A stretch of DNA of 64,000 nucleotides from positions 186,001 to 250,000 of the forward strand of contig CAMPEJ010000010.1 in assembly GCA_946800325.1 (NCBI GenBank), given 5' to 3'. This DNA comes from Luzula sylvatica. Taxonomy: Eukaryota > Streptophyta > Magnoliopsida > Poales > Juncaceae. Positions 1 to 13,020 of the stretch are shown here, piece by piece (position 1 is the first letter of the stretch; the number at the start of each line of letters is the position of its first letter). A program made the translations under genes and the position numbers. Under the pieces are notes generated by a model. The model worked only from the letters and a program-made list of their open reading frames with translations, searched no databases and was not told where the DNA came from.

Positions 1-124
1 ATCTTTTACTACATAACTTTTCACCAAATTTCACAAACACTAAGAAAGTTTGTTTTTCGATTCAAAACAAGATTTTAACGCTTTGAGGAGTTCAAATAAC
101 GTGTTTTTAGATCATTTGTATCAT
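1..124 (+). repeat. Representative satellite monomer, with length classes and dyads
   Basis: This copy is exactly 124 bp; the next begins at 125. I count 35 G or C bases in the consensus, about 28%. Three inverted repeats are visible: ACAAAC/GTTTGT with a 9-bp spacer (33-53), TTGTTTT/AAAACAA with a 7-bp loop TCGATTC (50-70), and TTTGA/TCAAA with a 5-bp spacer (82-96). The first two share the GTTTG strand and so cannot both form. Length classes come from small indels: AAGAAATTTG instead of AAGAAAGTTTG gives 123 bp, CGATTTCAAAACAAG instead of CGATTCAAAACAAG gives 125 bp, and ATCTTATTTAG instead of ATCTTTTAG gives 126 bp. I see no match to the mammalian CENP-B box. Confidence 0.95.
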
Positions 125-3100
125 ATCTTTTAGTACATAACTTTTCACCAAATTTTACAATCACTAAGAAAGTTTGTTTTTCGATTCAAAACAAGATTTT
201 AACGCTTTGAGGAGTTCAAATAACGTGTTGTTAGATCATTTGTATTGTATCTTTTACTATATTACTTTTTACCAAATTTCACAAACAATAAGAAATTTGT
301 TTTTCGATTCAAAACAAGATTTTAACGCATTGAGGAGTTCAAATAACGTGTTTTTAGATCATTTGTATCGTATCTTTTACAATATAACTTTTCACCAAAT
401 TTCACAAACACTAAGAAAGTTTGTTTTCCGATTCAAAACAAGATTTTAACGCTTTGAGGAGTTCAAATAACAGGTTTTTAGATCATTTGTATCGTATCTT
501 TTACTACATAACTTTTCACCAAATTTTACAAACACTAAGAAAGTTTGTTTTTCGATTCAAAACAAGATTTTAACGCTTTGAGTAGTTCAAATAACCTGTT
601 TTTAGATCATTTGTATCGTATCTTTTACTACATAACTTTTCACCAAATTTCACAAACACTAAGAAAGTTTGTTTTCGGATTCAAAACAAGATTTTAACAC
701 TTGGAGGAGTTCAAATAACTTTTTTTTAGATCATTTGTATCGTATCTTTTACTACATAACTTTTCACCAAATTTCACAAACACTAAGAAAGTTTGTTTTG
801 CGATTCAAAACAAGATTTTAACGCTTTGAGGAGTTCAAATAACGGGTTTTTAGATCATTTGTATCGTATCTTTTAGTACATAACTTTTCACCAAATTTTA
901 CAATCACTAGGAAAGTTTGTTTTTCGATTCAAAACAAGATTTTATCGCTTTGAGGAGTTAAAATAACGTGTTGTTAGATCATTTGTATCGTATCTTTTAC
1001 TATATAACTTTTCACCAAATTTCACAAACACTAAGAAATTTGTTTTTCGATTCAAAACAAGATTTTAACGCATTGAGGAGTTCAAATAACGTGTTTTTAG
1101 ATCATTTGTATCGTATCTTTTACTATATAACTTTTCACCAAATTTCACAAACACTAAGAAAGTTTGTTTTTCGATTTCAAACAAGATTTTAACGCTTTGA
1201 GGAGTTCAAATAATGTGTTTTTAGATCATTTGTATCGTATCTTTTACAACATAACTTTTCACCAAATTTCACAAACACTGAGAAAGTTTGTTTTTCGATT
1301 CAAAACAAGATTTTAACTCTTTGAGGAGTTCAAATAACGTGTTTTTAGATTATTTGTATCGTATCTTTTACTACATAACTTTTCACCAAATTTTACAAAC
1401 ACTTAAAAAGTTTGTTTTTCGATTCAAAACAAGATTTTAACGCTTTGAGTAGTTCAAATAACCTGTTTTTAGATCATTTGTATCGTATCTTTTACTATAT
1501 AACTTTTCACCAAATTTCACAAACACTAAGAAAGTTTGTTTTTCGATTTCAAAACAAGATTTTAACACTTGGAGGAGTTCAAATAACGGGTTTTTAGATC
1601 ATTTGTATTGTATCTTTTACTACATAACTTTTCACCAAATTTCACAAACACTAAGAAAGTTTGTTTTGCGATTCAAAACAAGATTTTAACGCTTTGAGGA
1701 GTTCAAATAACGGGTTTTTAGATCATTTGTATCGTATCTTTTAGTACATAACTTTTCACCAAATTTTACAATCACTAGGAAAGTTTGTTTTTCGATTCAA
1801 AACAAGATTTTATCGCTTTGAGGAGTTCAAATAACGTGTTGTTAGATCATTTGTATCGTATCTTTTACTATATAACTTTTCACCAAATATCACAAACACT
1901 AAGAAAGTTTGTTTTTCGATTCAAAACAAGATTTTAAAGCTTTGAGGAGTTCAACTAACATGTTTTTAAATCATTTGTATCGTATCTTTTACTACATAAC
2001 TTTTCACCAAATTTTTCAAACACTAAGAAAGTTTATTTTTCGATTCCAAACAAGATTTTAACGCTTTGAGGAGTTCAAATAATGTGTTTTTAGATCATTT
2101 GTATCGTATCTTTTACAACATAACTTTTCACCAAATTTCACAAACACTGAGAAAGTTTGTTTTTCGATTCAAAACAAGATTTTAACTCTTTGAGGAGTTC
2201 AAATAACGTGTTTTTAGATTATTTGTATCGTATCTTTTACTACATAACTTTTCACCAAATTTTACAAACACTTAGAAAGTTTGTTTTTCGATTCAAAACA
2301 AGATTTTAACGCTTTGAGTAGTTCAAATAACCTGTTTTTAGATCATTTGTATCGTATCTTTTACTATATAACTTTTCACCAAATTTCACAAACACTAAGA
2401 AAGTTTGTTTTTCGATTTCAAAACAAGATTTTAACGCTTTGAGGAGTTCAAATAACGTGTTTTTAGATCATTTGTATCGTATCTTTTAGTACATAACTTT
2501 TCACCAGATTTCACAAACACTAAGAAAGTTTGTTTTTCGATTCAAAACAAGATTTTAACGCTTTGAGGAGTTCAAATAACATGTTTTTAGATCATTTGTA
2601 TCGTATCTTTTACTACATAACTTTTCACCAAATTTCACAAACACTAAGAAAGTTTGTTTTTCGATTCAAAACAAAATTTTAACGCTTTGAGGAGTTCAAA
2701 TAACGTGTTTTTAGGTCATTTGTATCGTATCTTTTAGTACATAACTTTTCACCAAATTTTACAATCACTAAGAAAGTTTGTTTTTCGATTCAAAACAAGA
2801 TTTTAACGCTTTGAGTAGTTCAAATTACCTGTTTTTAGATCATTTGTATCGTATCTTTTACTACATAACTTTTCACCAAATTTCACAAACACTAAGAAAG
2901 TTTGTTTTTCGATTCATAACAAGATTTTAACGCTTTGAGTAGTTCAAATAACCAGTTTTTAGATTATTTGTATCGTATCTTTTACTACATAACTTTTCAC
3001 CAAATTTCACAAACACTAAGAAAGTTTGTTTTCCGATTCAAAACAAGATTTTAACGCTTTGAGGAGTTCAAATAACGGGTTTTTAGATCATTTGTATCGT
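1..3100 (+). repeat. Higher-order repeat unit A1, 25 monomers (3,100 bp)
   Basis: The sequence starting at 3,101 repeats the sequence starting at 1 in the same order of monomer variants, a period of exactly 25 x 124 bp. By eye I find only about eight base differences from the next unit, for example at 720-722 (T run here, CGG context there), 1,404, around 1,610, around 2,189 and around 2,804. That is near-identity over 3.1 kb, far closer than adjacent monomers within the unit are to each other. It is the expected signature of a recent block duplication. Confidence 0.93.
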
Positions 3101-6100
3101 ATCTTTTACTACATAACTTTTCACCAAATTTCACAAACACTAAGAAAGTTTGTTTTTCGATTCAAAACAAGATTTTAACGCTTTGAGGAGTTCAAATAAC
3201 GTGTTTTTAGATCATTTGTATCATATCTTTTAGTACTTAACTTTTCACCAAATTTTACAATCACTAAGAAAGTTTGTTTTTCGATTCAAAACAAGATTTT
3301 AACGCTTTGAGGAGTTCAAATAACGTGTTGTTAGATCATTTGTATTGTATCTTTTACTATATTACTTTTTACCAAATTTCACAAACAATAAGAAATTTGT
3401 TTTTCGATTCAAAACAAGATTTTAACGCATTGAGGAGTTCAAATAACGTGTTTTTAGATCATTTGTATCGTATCTTTTACAATATAACTTTTCACCAAAT
3501 TTCACAAACACTAAGAAAGTTTGTTTTCCGATTCAAAACAAGATTTTAACGCTTTGAGGAGTTCAAATAACAGGTTTTTAGATCATTTGTATCGTATCTT
3601 TTACTACATAACTTTTCACCAAATTTTACAAACACTAAGAAAGTTTGTTTTTCGATTCAAAACAAGATTTTAACGCTTTGAGTAGTTCAAATAACCTGTT
3701 TTTAGATCATTTGTATCGTATCTTTTACTACATAACTTTTCACCAAATTTCACAAACACTAAGAAAGTTTGTTTTCGGATTCAAAACAAGATTTTAACAC
3801 TTGGAGGAGTTCAAATAACGGGTTTTTAGATCATTTGTATCGTATCTTTTACTACATAACTTTTCACCAAATTTCACAAACACTAAGAAAGTTTGTTTTG
3901 CGATTCAAAACAAGATTTTAACGCTTTGAGGAGTTCAAATAACGGGTTTTTAGATCATTTGTATCGTATCTTTTAGTACATAACTTTTCACCAAATTTTA
4001 CAATCACTAGGAAAGTTTGTTTTTCGATTCAAAACAAGATTTTATCGCTTTGAGGAGTTAAAATAACGTGTTGTTAGATCATTTGTATCGTATCTTTTAC
4101 TATATAACTTTTCACCAAATTTCACAAACACTAAGAAATTTGTTTTTCGATTCAAAACAAGATTTTAACGCATTGAGGAGTTCAAATAACGTGTTTTTAG
4201 ATCATTTGTATCGTATCTTTTACTATATAACTTTTCACCAAATTTCACAAACACTAAGAAAGTTTGTTTTTCGATTTCAAACAAGATTTTAACGCTTTGA
4301 GGAGTTCAAATAATGTGTTTTTAGATCATTTGTATCGTATCTTTTACAACATAACTTTTCACCAAATTTCACAAACACTGAGAAAGTTTGTTTTTCGATT
4401 CAAAACAAGATTTTAACTCTTTGAGGAGTTCAAATAACGTGTTTTTAGATTATTTGTATCGTATCTTTTACTACATAACTTTTCACCAAATTTTACAAAC
4501 ACTTAGAAAGTTTGTTTTTCGATTCAAAACAAGATTTTAACGCTTTGAGTAGTTCAAATAACCTGTTTTTAGATCATTTGTATCGTATCTTTTACTATAT
4601 AACTTTTCACCAAATTTCACAAACACTAAGAAAGTTTGTTTTTCGATTTCAAAACAAGATTTTAACACTTGGAGGAGTTCAAATAACGGGTTTTTAGATC
4701 ATTTGTATCGTATCTTTTACTACATAACTTTTCACCAAATTTCACAAACACTAAGAAAGTTTGTTTTGCGATTCAAAACAAGATTTTAACGCTTTGAGGA
4801 GTTCAAATAACGGGTTTTTAGATCATTTGTATCGTATCTTTTAGTACATAACTTTTCACCAAATTTTACAATCACTAGGAAAGTTTGTTTTTCGATTCAA
4901 AACAAGATTTTATCGCTTTGAGGAGTTCAAATAACGTGTTGTTAGATCATTTGTATCGTATCTTTTACTATATAACTTTTCACCAAATATCACAAACACT
5001 AAGAAAGTTTGTTTTTCGATTCAAAACAAGATTTTAAAGCTTTGAGGAGTTCAACTAACATGTTTTTAAATCATTTGTATCGTATCTTTTACTACATAAC
5101 TTTTCACCAAATTTTTCAAACACTAAGAAAGTTTATTTTTCGATTCCAAACAAGATTTTAACGCTTTGAGGAGTTCAAATAATGTGTTTTTAGATCATTT
5201 GTATCGTATCTTTTACAACATAACTTTTCACCAAATTTCACAAACACTGAGAAAGTTTGTTTTTCGATTCAAAACAAGATTTTAACTCATTGAGGAGTTC
5301 AAATAACGTGTTTTTAGATTATTTGTATCGTATCTTTTACTACATAACTTTTCACCAAATTTTACAAACACTTAGAAAGTTTGTTTTTCGATTCAAAACA
5401 AGATTTTAACGCTTTGAGTAGTTCAAATAACCTGTTTTTAGATCATTTGTATCGTATCTTTTACTATATAACTTTTCACCAAATTTCACAAACACTAAGA
5501 AAGTTTGTTTTTCGATTTCAAAACAAGATTTTAACGCTTTGAGGAGTTCAAATAACGTGTTTTTAGATCATTTGTATCGTATCTTTTAGTACATAACTTT
5601 TCACCAGATTTCACAAACACTAAGAAAGTTTGTTTTTCGATTCAAAACAAGATTTTAACGCTTTGAGGAGTTCAAATAACATGTTTTTAGATCATTTGTA
5701 TCGTATCTTTTACTACATAACTTTTCACCAAATTTCACAAACACTAAGAAAGTTTGTTTTTCGATTCAAAACAAAATTTTAACGCTTTGAGGAGTTCAAA
5801 TAACGTGTTTTTAGGTCATTTGTATCGTATCTTTTAGTACATAACTTTTCACCAAATTTTACAATCACTAAGAAAGTTTGTTTTTCGATTCAAAACAAGA
5901 TTTGAACGCTTTGAGTAGTTCAAATTACCTGTTTTTAGATCATTTGTATCGTATCTTTTACTACATAACTTTTCACCAAATTTCACAAACACTAAGAAAG
6001 TTTGTTTTTCGATTCATAACAAGATTTTAACGCTTTGAGTAGTTCAAATAACCAGTTTTTAGATTATTTGTATCGTATCTTTTACTACATAACTTTTCAC

Positions 6101-6200
6101 CAAATTTCACAAACACTAAGAAAGTTTGTTTTCCGATTCAAAACAAGATTTTAACGCTTTGAGGAGTTCAAATAACGGGTTTTTAGATCATTTGTATCGT
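3101..6200 (+). repeat. Higher-order repeat unit A2, 25 monomers (3,100 bp)
   Basis: Second copy of the 3,100-bp unit, in register with unit A1 throughout. Private differences include AGTACTTAAC near 3,235 (AGTACATAAC in the units on either side) and GATTTGAACGC near 5,903. The unit ends where 6,201 restarts the same order of variants. Confidence 0.93.
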
Positions 6201-9052
6201 ATCTTTTACTACATAACTTTTCACCAAATTTCACAAACACTAAGAAAGTTTGTTTTTCGATTCAAAACAAGATTTTAACGCTTTGAGGAGTTCAAATAAC
6301 GTGTTTTTAGATCATTTGTATCATATCTTTTAGTACATAACTTTTCACCAAATTTTACAATCACTAAGAAAGTTTGTTTTTCGATTCAAAACAAGATTTT
6401 AACGCTTTGAGGAGTTCAAATAACGTGTTGTTAGATCATTTGTATTGTATCTTTTACTATATTACTTTTTACCAAATTTCACAAACAATAAGAAATTTGT
6501 TTTTCGATTCAAAACAAGATTTTAACGCATTGAGGAGTTCAAATAACGTGTTTTTAGATCATTTGTATCGTATCTTTTACAATATAACTTTTCACCAAAT
6601 TTCACAAACACTAAGAAAGTTTGTTTTCCGATTCAAAACAAGATTTTAACGCTTTGAGGAGTTCAAATAACAGGTTTTTAGATCATTTGTATCGTATCTT
6701 TTACTACATAACTTTTCACCAAATTTTACAAACACTAAGAAAGTTTGTTTTTCGATTCAAAACAAGATTTTAACGCTTTGAGTAGTTCAAATAACCTGTT
6801 TTTAGATCATTTGTATCGTATCTTTTACTACATAACTTTTCACCAAATTTCACAAACACTAAGAAAGTTTGTTTTCGGATTCAAAACAAGATTTTAACAC
6901 TTGGAGGAGTTCAAATAACGGGTTTTTAGATCATTTGTATCGTATCTTTTACTACATAACTTTTCACCAAATTTCACAAACACTAAGAAAGTTTGTTTTG
7001 CGATTCAAAACAAGATTTTAACGCTTTGAGGAGTTCAAATAACGGGTTTTTAGATCATTTGTATCGTATCTTTTAGTACATAACTTTTCACCAAATTTTA
7101 CAATCACTAGGAAAGTTTGTTTTTCGATTCAAAACAAGATTTTATCGCTTTGAGGAGTTCAAATAACGTGTTGTTAGATCATTTGTATCGTATCTTTTAC
7201 TATATAACTTTTCACCAAATTTCACAAACACTAAGAAATTTGTTTTTCGATTCAAAACAAGATTTTAACGCATTGAGGAGTTCAAATAACGTGTTTTTAG
7301 ATCATTTGTATCGTATCTTTTACTATATTACTTTTCACCAAATTTCACAAACACTAAGAAAGTTTGTTTTTCGATTTCAAACAAGATTTTAACGCTTTGA
7401 GGAGTTCAAATAATGTGTTTTTAGATCATTTGTATCGTATCTTTTACAACATAACTTTTCACCAAATTTCACAAACACTGAGAAAGTTTGTTTTTCGATT
7501 CAAAACAAGATTTTAACTCATTGAGGAGTTCAAATAACGTGTTTTTAGATTATTTGTATCGTATCTTTTACTACATAACTTTTCACCAAATTTTACAAAC
7601 ACTTAGAAAGTTTGTTTTTCGATTCAAAACAAGATTTTAACGCTTTGAGTAGTTCAAATAACCTGTTTTTAGATCATTCGTATCGTATCTTTTACTACAT
7701 AACTTTTCACCAAATTTTACAAACACTAAGAAAGTTTGTTTTTCGATTTCAAAACAAGATTTTAACGCTTTGAGGAGTTCAAATAACGTGTTTTTATATC
7801 ATTTGTATCGTATCTTTTAGTACATAACTTTTCACCAAATATCACAAACACTAAGAAAGTTTGTTTTTCGATTCAAAACAAGATTTTAAAGCTTTGAGGA
7901 GTTCAACTAACATGTTTTTAAATCATTTGTATCGTATCTTTTACTACATAACTTTTCACCAAATTTTTCAAACACTAAGAAAGTTTATTTTTCGATTCCA
8001 AACAAGATTTTAACGCTTTGAGGAGTTCAAATAATGTGTTTTTAGATCATTTGTATCGTATCTTTTACAACATAACTTTTCACCAAATTTCACAAACACT
8101 GAGAAAGTTTGTTTTTCGATTCAAAACAAGATTTTAACTCTTTGAGGAGTTCAAATAACTTGTTTTTAGATTATTTGTATCGTATCTTTTACTACATAAC
8201 TTTTCACCAAATTTTACAAACACTTAGAAAGTTTGTTTTTCGATTCAAAACAAGATTTTAACGCTTTGAGTAGTTCAAATAACCTGTTTTTAGATCATTT
8301 GTATCGTATCTTTTACTATATAACTTTTCACCAAATTTCACAAACACTAAGAAAGTTTGTTTTTCGATTTCAAAACAAGATTTTAACGCTTTGAGGAGTT
8401 CAAATAACGTGTTTTTAGATCATTTGTATCGTATCTTTTAGTACATAACTTTTCACCAGATTTCACAAACACTAAGAAAGTTTGTTTTTCGATTCAAAAC
8501 AAGATTTTAACGCTTTGAGGAGTTCAAATAACATGTTTTTAGATCATTTGTATCGTATCTTTTACTACATAACTTTTCACCAAATTTCACAAACACTAAG
8601 AAAGTTTGTTTTTCGATTCAAAACAAAATTTTAACGCTTTGAGGAGTTCAAATAACGTGTTTTTAGGTCATTTGTATCGTATCTTTTAGTACATAACTTT
8701 TCACCAAATTTTACAATCACTAAGAAAGTTTGTTTTTCGATTCAAAACAAGATTTTAACGCTTTGAGTAGTTCAAATTACCTGTTTTTAGATCATTTGTA
8801 TCGTATCTTTTACTACATAACTTTTCACCAAATTTCACAAACACTAAGAAAGTTTGTTTTTCGATTCATAACAAGATTTTAACGCTTTGAGTAGTTCAAA
8901 TAACCAGTTTTTAGATTATTTGTATCGTATCTTTTACTACATAACTTTTCACCAAATTTCACAAACACTAAGAAAGTTTGTTTTCCGATTCAAAACAAGA
9001 TTTTAACGCTTTGAGGAGTTCAAATAACGGGTTTTTAGATCATTTGTATCGT
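6201..9052 (+). repeat. Higher-order repeat unit A3, shortened to 23 monomers (2,852 bp)
   Basis: Follows units A1 and A2 until about 7,680, then rejoins their order near 7,840 with two monomers fewer. The switch carries a monomer with TTTTTATATCATTTG that is absent from the first two units, so this is an exchange with a different block and not only an internal deletion. The rest of the unit, to 9,052, matches the ends of A1 and A2. Confidence 0.88.
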
Positions 9053-12000
9053 ATCTTTTACTACATAACTTTTCACCAAATTTCACAAACACTAAGAAAG
9101 TTTGTTTTTCGATTCAAAACAAGATTTTAACGCTTTGAGGAGTTCAAATAACGTGTTTTTAGATCATTTGTATCATATCTTTTAGTACATAACTTTTCAC
9201 CAAATTTTACAATCACTAAGAAAGTTTGTTTTTCGATTCAAAACAAGATTTTAACGCTTTGAGGAGTTCAAATAACGTGTTGTTAGATCATTTGTATTGT
9301 ATCTTTTACTATATTACTTTTTACCAAATTTCACAAACAATAAGAAATTTGTTTTTCGATTCAAAACAAGATTTTAACGCATTGAGGAGTTCAAATAACG
9401 TGTTTTTAGATCATTTGTATCGTATCTTTTACAATATAACTTTTCACCAAATTTCACAAACACTAAGAAAGTTTGTTTTCCGATTCAAAACAAGATTTTA
9501 ACGCTTTGAGGAGTTCAAATAACAGGTTTTTAGATCATTTGTATCGTATCTTTTACTACATAACTTTTCACCAAATTTTACAAACACTAAGAAAGTTTGT
9601 TTTTCGATTCAAAACAAGATTTTAACGCTTTGAGTAGTTCAAATAACCTGTTTTTAGATCATTTGTATCGTATCTTTTACTACATAACTTTTCACCAAAT
9701 TTCACAAACACTAAGAAAGTTTGTTTTCGGATTCAAAACAAGATTTTAACACTTGGAGGAGTTCAAATAACGGGTTTTTAGATCATTTGTATCGTATCTT
9801 TTACTACATAACTTTTCACCAAATTTCACAAACACTAAGAAAGTTTGTTTTGCGATTCAAAACAAGATTTTAACGCTTTGAGGAGTTCAAATAACGGGTT
9901 TTTAGATCATTTGTATCGTATCTTTTAGTACATAACTTTTCACCAAATTTTACAATCACTAGGAAAGTTTGTTTTTCGATTCAAAACAAGATTTTATCGC
10001 TTTGAGGAGTTCAAATAACGTGTTGTTAGATCATTTGTATCGTATCTTTTACTATATAACTTTTCACCAAATTTCACAAACACTAAGAAATTTGTTTTTC
10101 GATTCAAAACAAGATTTTAACGCATTGAGGAGTTCAAATAACGTGTTTTTAGATCATTTGTATCGTATCTTTTACTATATTACTTTTCACCAAATTTCAC
10201 AAACACTAAGAAAGTTTGTTTTTCGATTTCAAACAAGATTTTAACGCTTTGAGGAGTTCAAATAATGTGTTTTTAGATCATTTGTATCGTATCTTTTACA
10301 ACATAACTTTTCACCAAATTTCACAAACACTGAGAAAGTTTGTTTTTCGATTCAAAACAAGATTTTAACTCTTTGAAGAGTTCAAATAACGTGTTTTTAG
10401 ATCATTTGTATCGTATCTTTTACAACATAACTTTTCACCAAATTTCACAAACACTGAGAAAGTTTGTTTTTCGATTCAAAACAAGATTTTAACTCTTTGA
10501 GGAGTTCAAATAACTTGTTTTTAGATCATTTGTATCGTATCTTTTACTACATAACTTTTCACCAAATTTTACAAACACTAAGAAAGTATGTTTTTCGATT
10601 TCAAAACAAGATTTTAACGCTTTGAGGAGTTCAAATAACGTGTTTTTATATCATTTGTATCGTATCTTTTAGTACATAACTTTTCACCAAATTCCACAAA
10701 CACTAAGAAAGTTTGTTTTTCGATTCAAAACAAGATTTTAACGCTTTGAAGAGTTCAAATAACATGTTTTTAGATCATTTGTATCGTATCTTTTACTACA
10801 TAACTTTTCACCAAATTTCACAAATACTAAGAAAGTTTGTTTTCCGATTCAAAACAAGATTTTAACGCTTTAAGGAGTTCAAATAACGGGTTTTTAGATC
10901 ATTTGTATCGTATCTTTTACTACATAACTTTTCACCAAATTTCACAAACACTAAGAAAGTTTGTTTTTCGATTCAAAACAAGATTTTAACGCTTTGAGGA
11001 GTTCAAATAACGTGTTTTTAGATCATTTGTATCATATCTTTTAGTACATAACTTTTCACCAAATTTTACAATCACTAAGAAAGTTTGTTTTTCGATTCAA
11101 AACAAGATTTTATCACTTTGAGGAGTTCAAATAACGTGTTGTTAGATCAGTTGTATCGTATCTTTTACTATATAACTTTTCACCAAATTTCACAAACACT
11201 AAGAAATTTGTTTTTCGATTCAAAACAAGATTTTAACGCATTGAGGAGTTCAAATAACGTGTTTTTAGATCATTTGTATCGTATCTTTTACTATATAACT
11301 TTTCACCAAATTTCACAAACACTAAGAAAGTTTGTTTTTCGATTTCAAACAAGATTTTAACGCTTTGAGGAGTTCAAATAATGTGTTTTTAGATCATTTG
11401 TATCGTATCTTTTACAACATAACTTTTCACCAAATTTCACAAACACTGAGAAAGTTTGTTTTTCGATTCAAAACAAGATTTTAACTCATTGAGGAGTTCA
11501 AATAACGTGTTTTTAGATTATTTGTATCGTATCTTTTACTACATAACTTTTCACCAAATTTTACAAACACTTAGAAAGTTTGTTTTTCGATTCAAAACAA
11601 GATTTTAACGCTTTGAGTAGTTCAAATAACCTGTTTTTAGATCATTCGTATCGTATCTTTTACTACATAACTTTTCACCAAATTTTACAAACACTAAGAA
11701 AGTTTATTTTTCGATTTCAAAACAAGATTTTAACGCTTTGAGGAGTTCAAATAACGTGTTTTTATATCATTTGTATCGTATCTTTTAGTACATAACTTTT
11801 CACCAAATATCACAAACACTAAGAAAGTTTGTTTTTCGATTCAAAACAAGATTTTAAAGCTTTGAGGAGTTCAACTAACATGTTTTTAAATCATTTGTAT
11901 CGTATCTTTTACTACATAACTTTTCACCAAATTTTTCAAACACTAAGAAAGTTTATTTTTCGATTCCAAACAAGATTTTAACGCTTTGAGGAGTTCAAAT

Positions 12001-13020
12001 AATGTGTTTTTAGATCATTTGTATCGTATCTTTTACAACATAACTTTTCACCAAATTTCACAAACACTGAGAAAGTTTGTTTTTCGATTCAAAACAAGAT
12101 TTTAACTCTTTGAGGAGTTCAAATAACGTGTTTTTAGATTATTTGTATCGTATCTTTTACTACATAACTTTTCACCAAATTTTACAAACACTTAGAAAGT
12201 TTGTTTTTCGATTCAAAACAAGATTTTAACGCTTTGAGTAGTTCAAATAACCTGTTTTTAGATCATTTGTATCGTATCTTTTACTATATAACTTTTTACC
12301 AAATTTCACAAACACTAAGAAAGTTTGTTTTTCGATTTCAAAACAAGATTTTAACGCTTTGAGGAGTTCAAATAACGTGTTTTTAGATCATTTGTATCGT
12401 ATCTTTTAGTACATAACTTTTCACCAAATTTCACAAACACTAAGAAAGTTTGTTTTTCGATTCAAAACAAGATTTTAACGCTTTGAGGAGTTCAAATAAC
12501 ATGTTTTTAGATCATTTGTATCGTATCTTTTACTACATAACATTTCACCAAATTTCACAAACACTAAGAAAGTTTGTTTTTCGATTCAAAACAAAATTTT
12601 AACGCTTTGAGGAGTTCAAATAACGTGTTTTTAGGTCATTTGTATCGTATCTTTTAGTACATAACTTTTCACCAAATTTTACAATCACTAAGAAAGTTTG
12701 TTTTTCGATTCAAAACAAGATTTTAACGCTTTGAGTAGTTCAAATTACCTGTTTTTAGATCATTTGTATCGTATCTTTTACTACATAACTTTTCACCAAA
12801 TTTCACAAACACTAAGAAAGTTTGTTTTTCGATTCATAACAAGATTTTAACGCTTTGAGTAGTTCAAATAACCAGTTTTTAGATTATTTGTATCGTATCT
12901 TTTACTACATAACTTTTCACCAAATTTCACAAACACTAAGAAAGTTTGTTTTCCGATTCAAAACAAGATTTTAACGCTTTGAGGAGTTCAAATAACGGGT
13001 TTTTAGATCATTTGTATCGT
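9053..13020 (+). repeat. Higher-order repeat unit A4, 32 monomers (3,968 bp)
   Basis: Begins with the same variant series as units A1-A3. It then carries an inserted run of monomers at about 10,250-11,400, including the AACTCTTTGAAGAGTT palindrome monomer (10,367-10,382) and a TCACAAATACTAAG monomer, before returning to the shared order. Period to the next block is 3,968 bp, 32 x 124. Confidence 0.88.

Noticed and set aside
80..100. GAGGAG before ORF-like sequence, resembling a ribosome binding site
   Set aside because: It is a fixed part of the satellite monomer, occurs hundreds of times, and no real gene follows it.
174..449. Recurring 91-residue open frames across the array, each with two copies of a 41-residue repeat (FFDSKQDFNALRSSNN...)
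   Set aside because: They are read from satellite. The 123-bp monomer class is exactly 41 codons, so it keeps frame into the next monomer, and any run with it gives a repeated open frame. They start at TTG in the common GTTTG word, end at the next in-frame stop, and have no domain, no promoter and no codon constraint.
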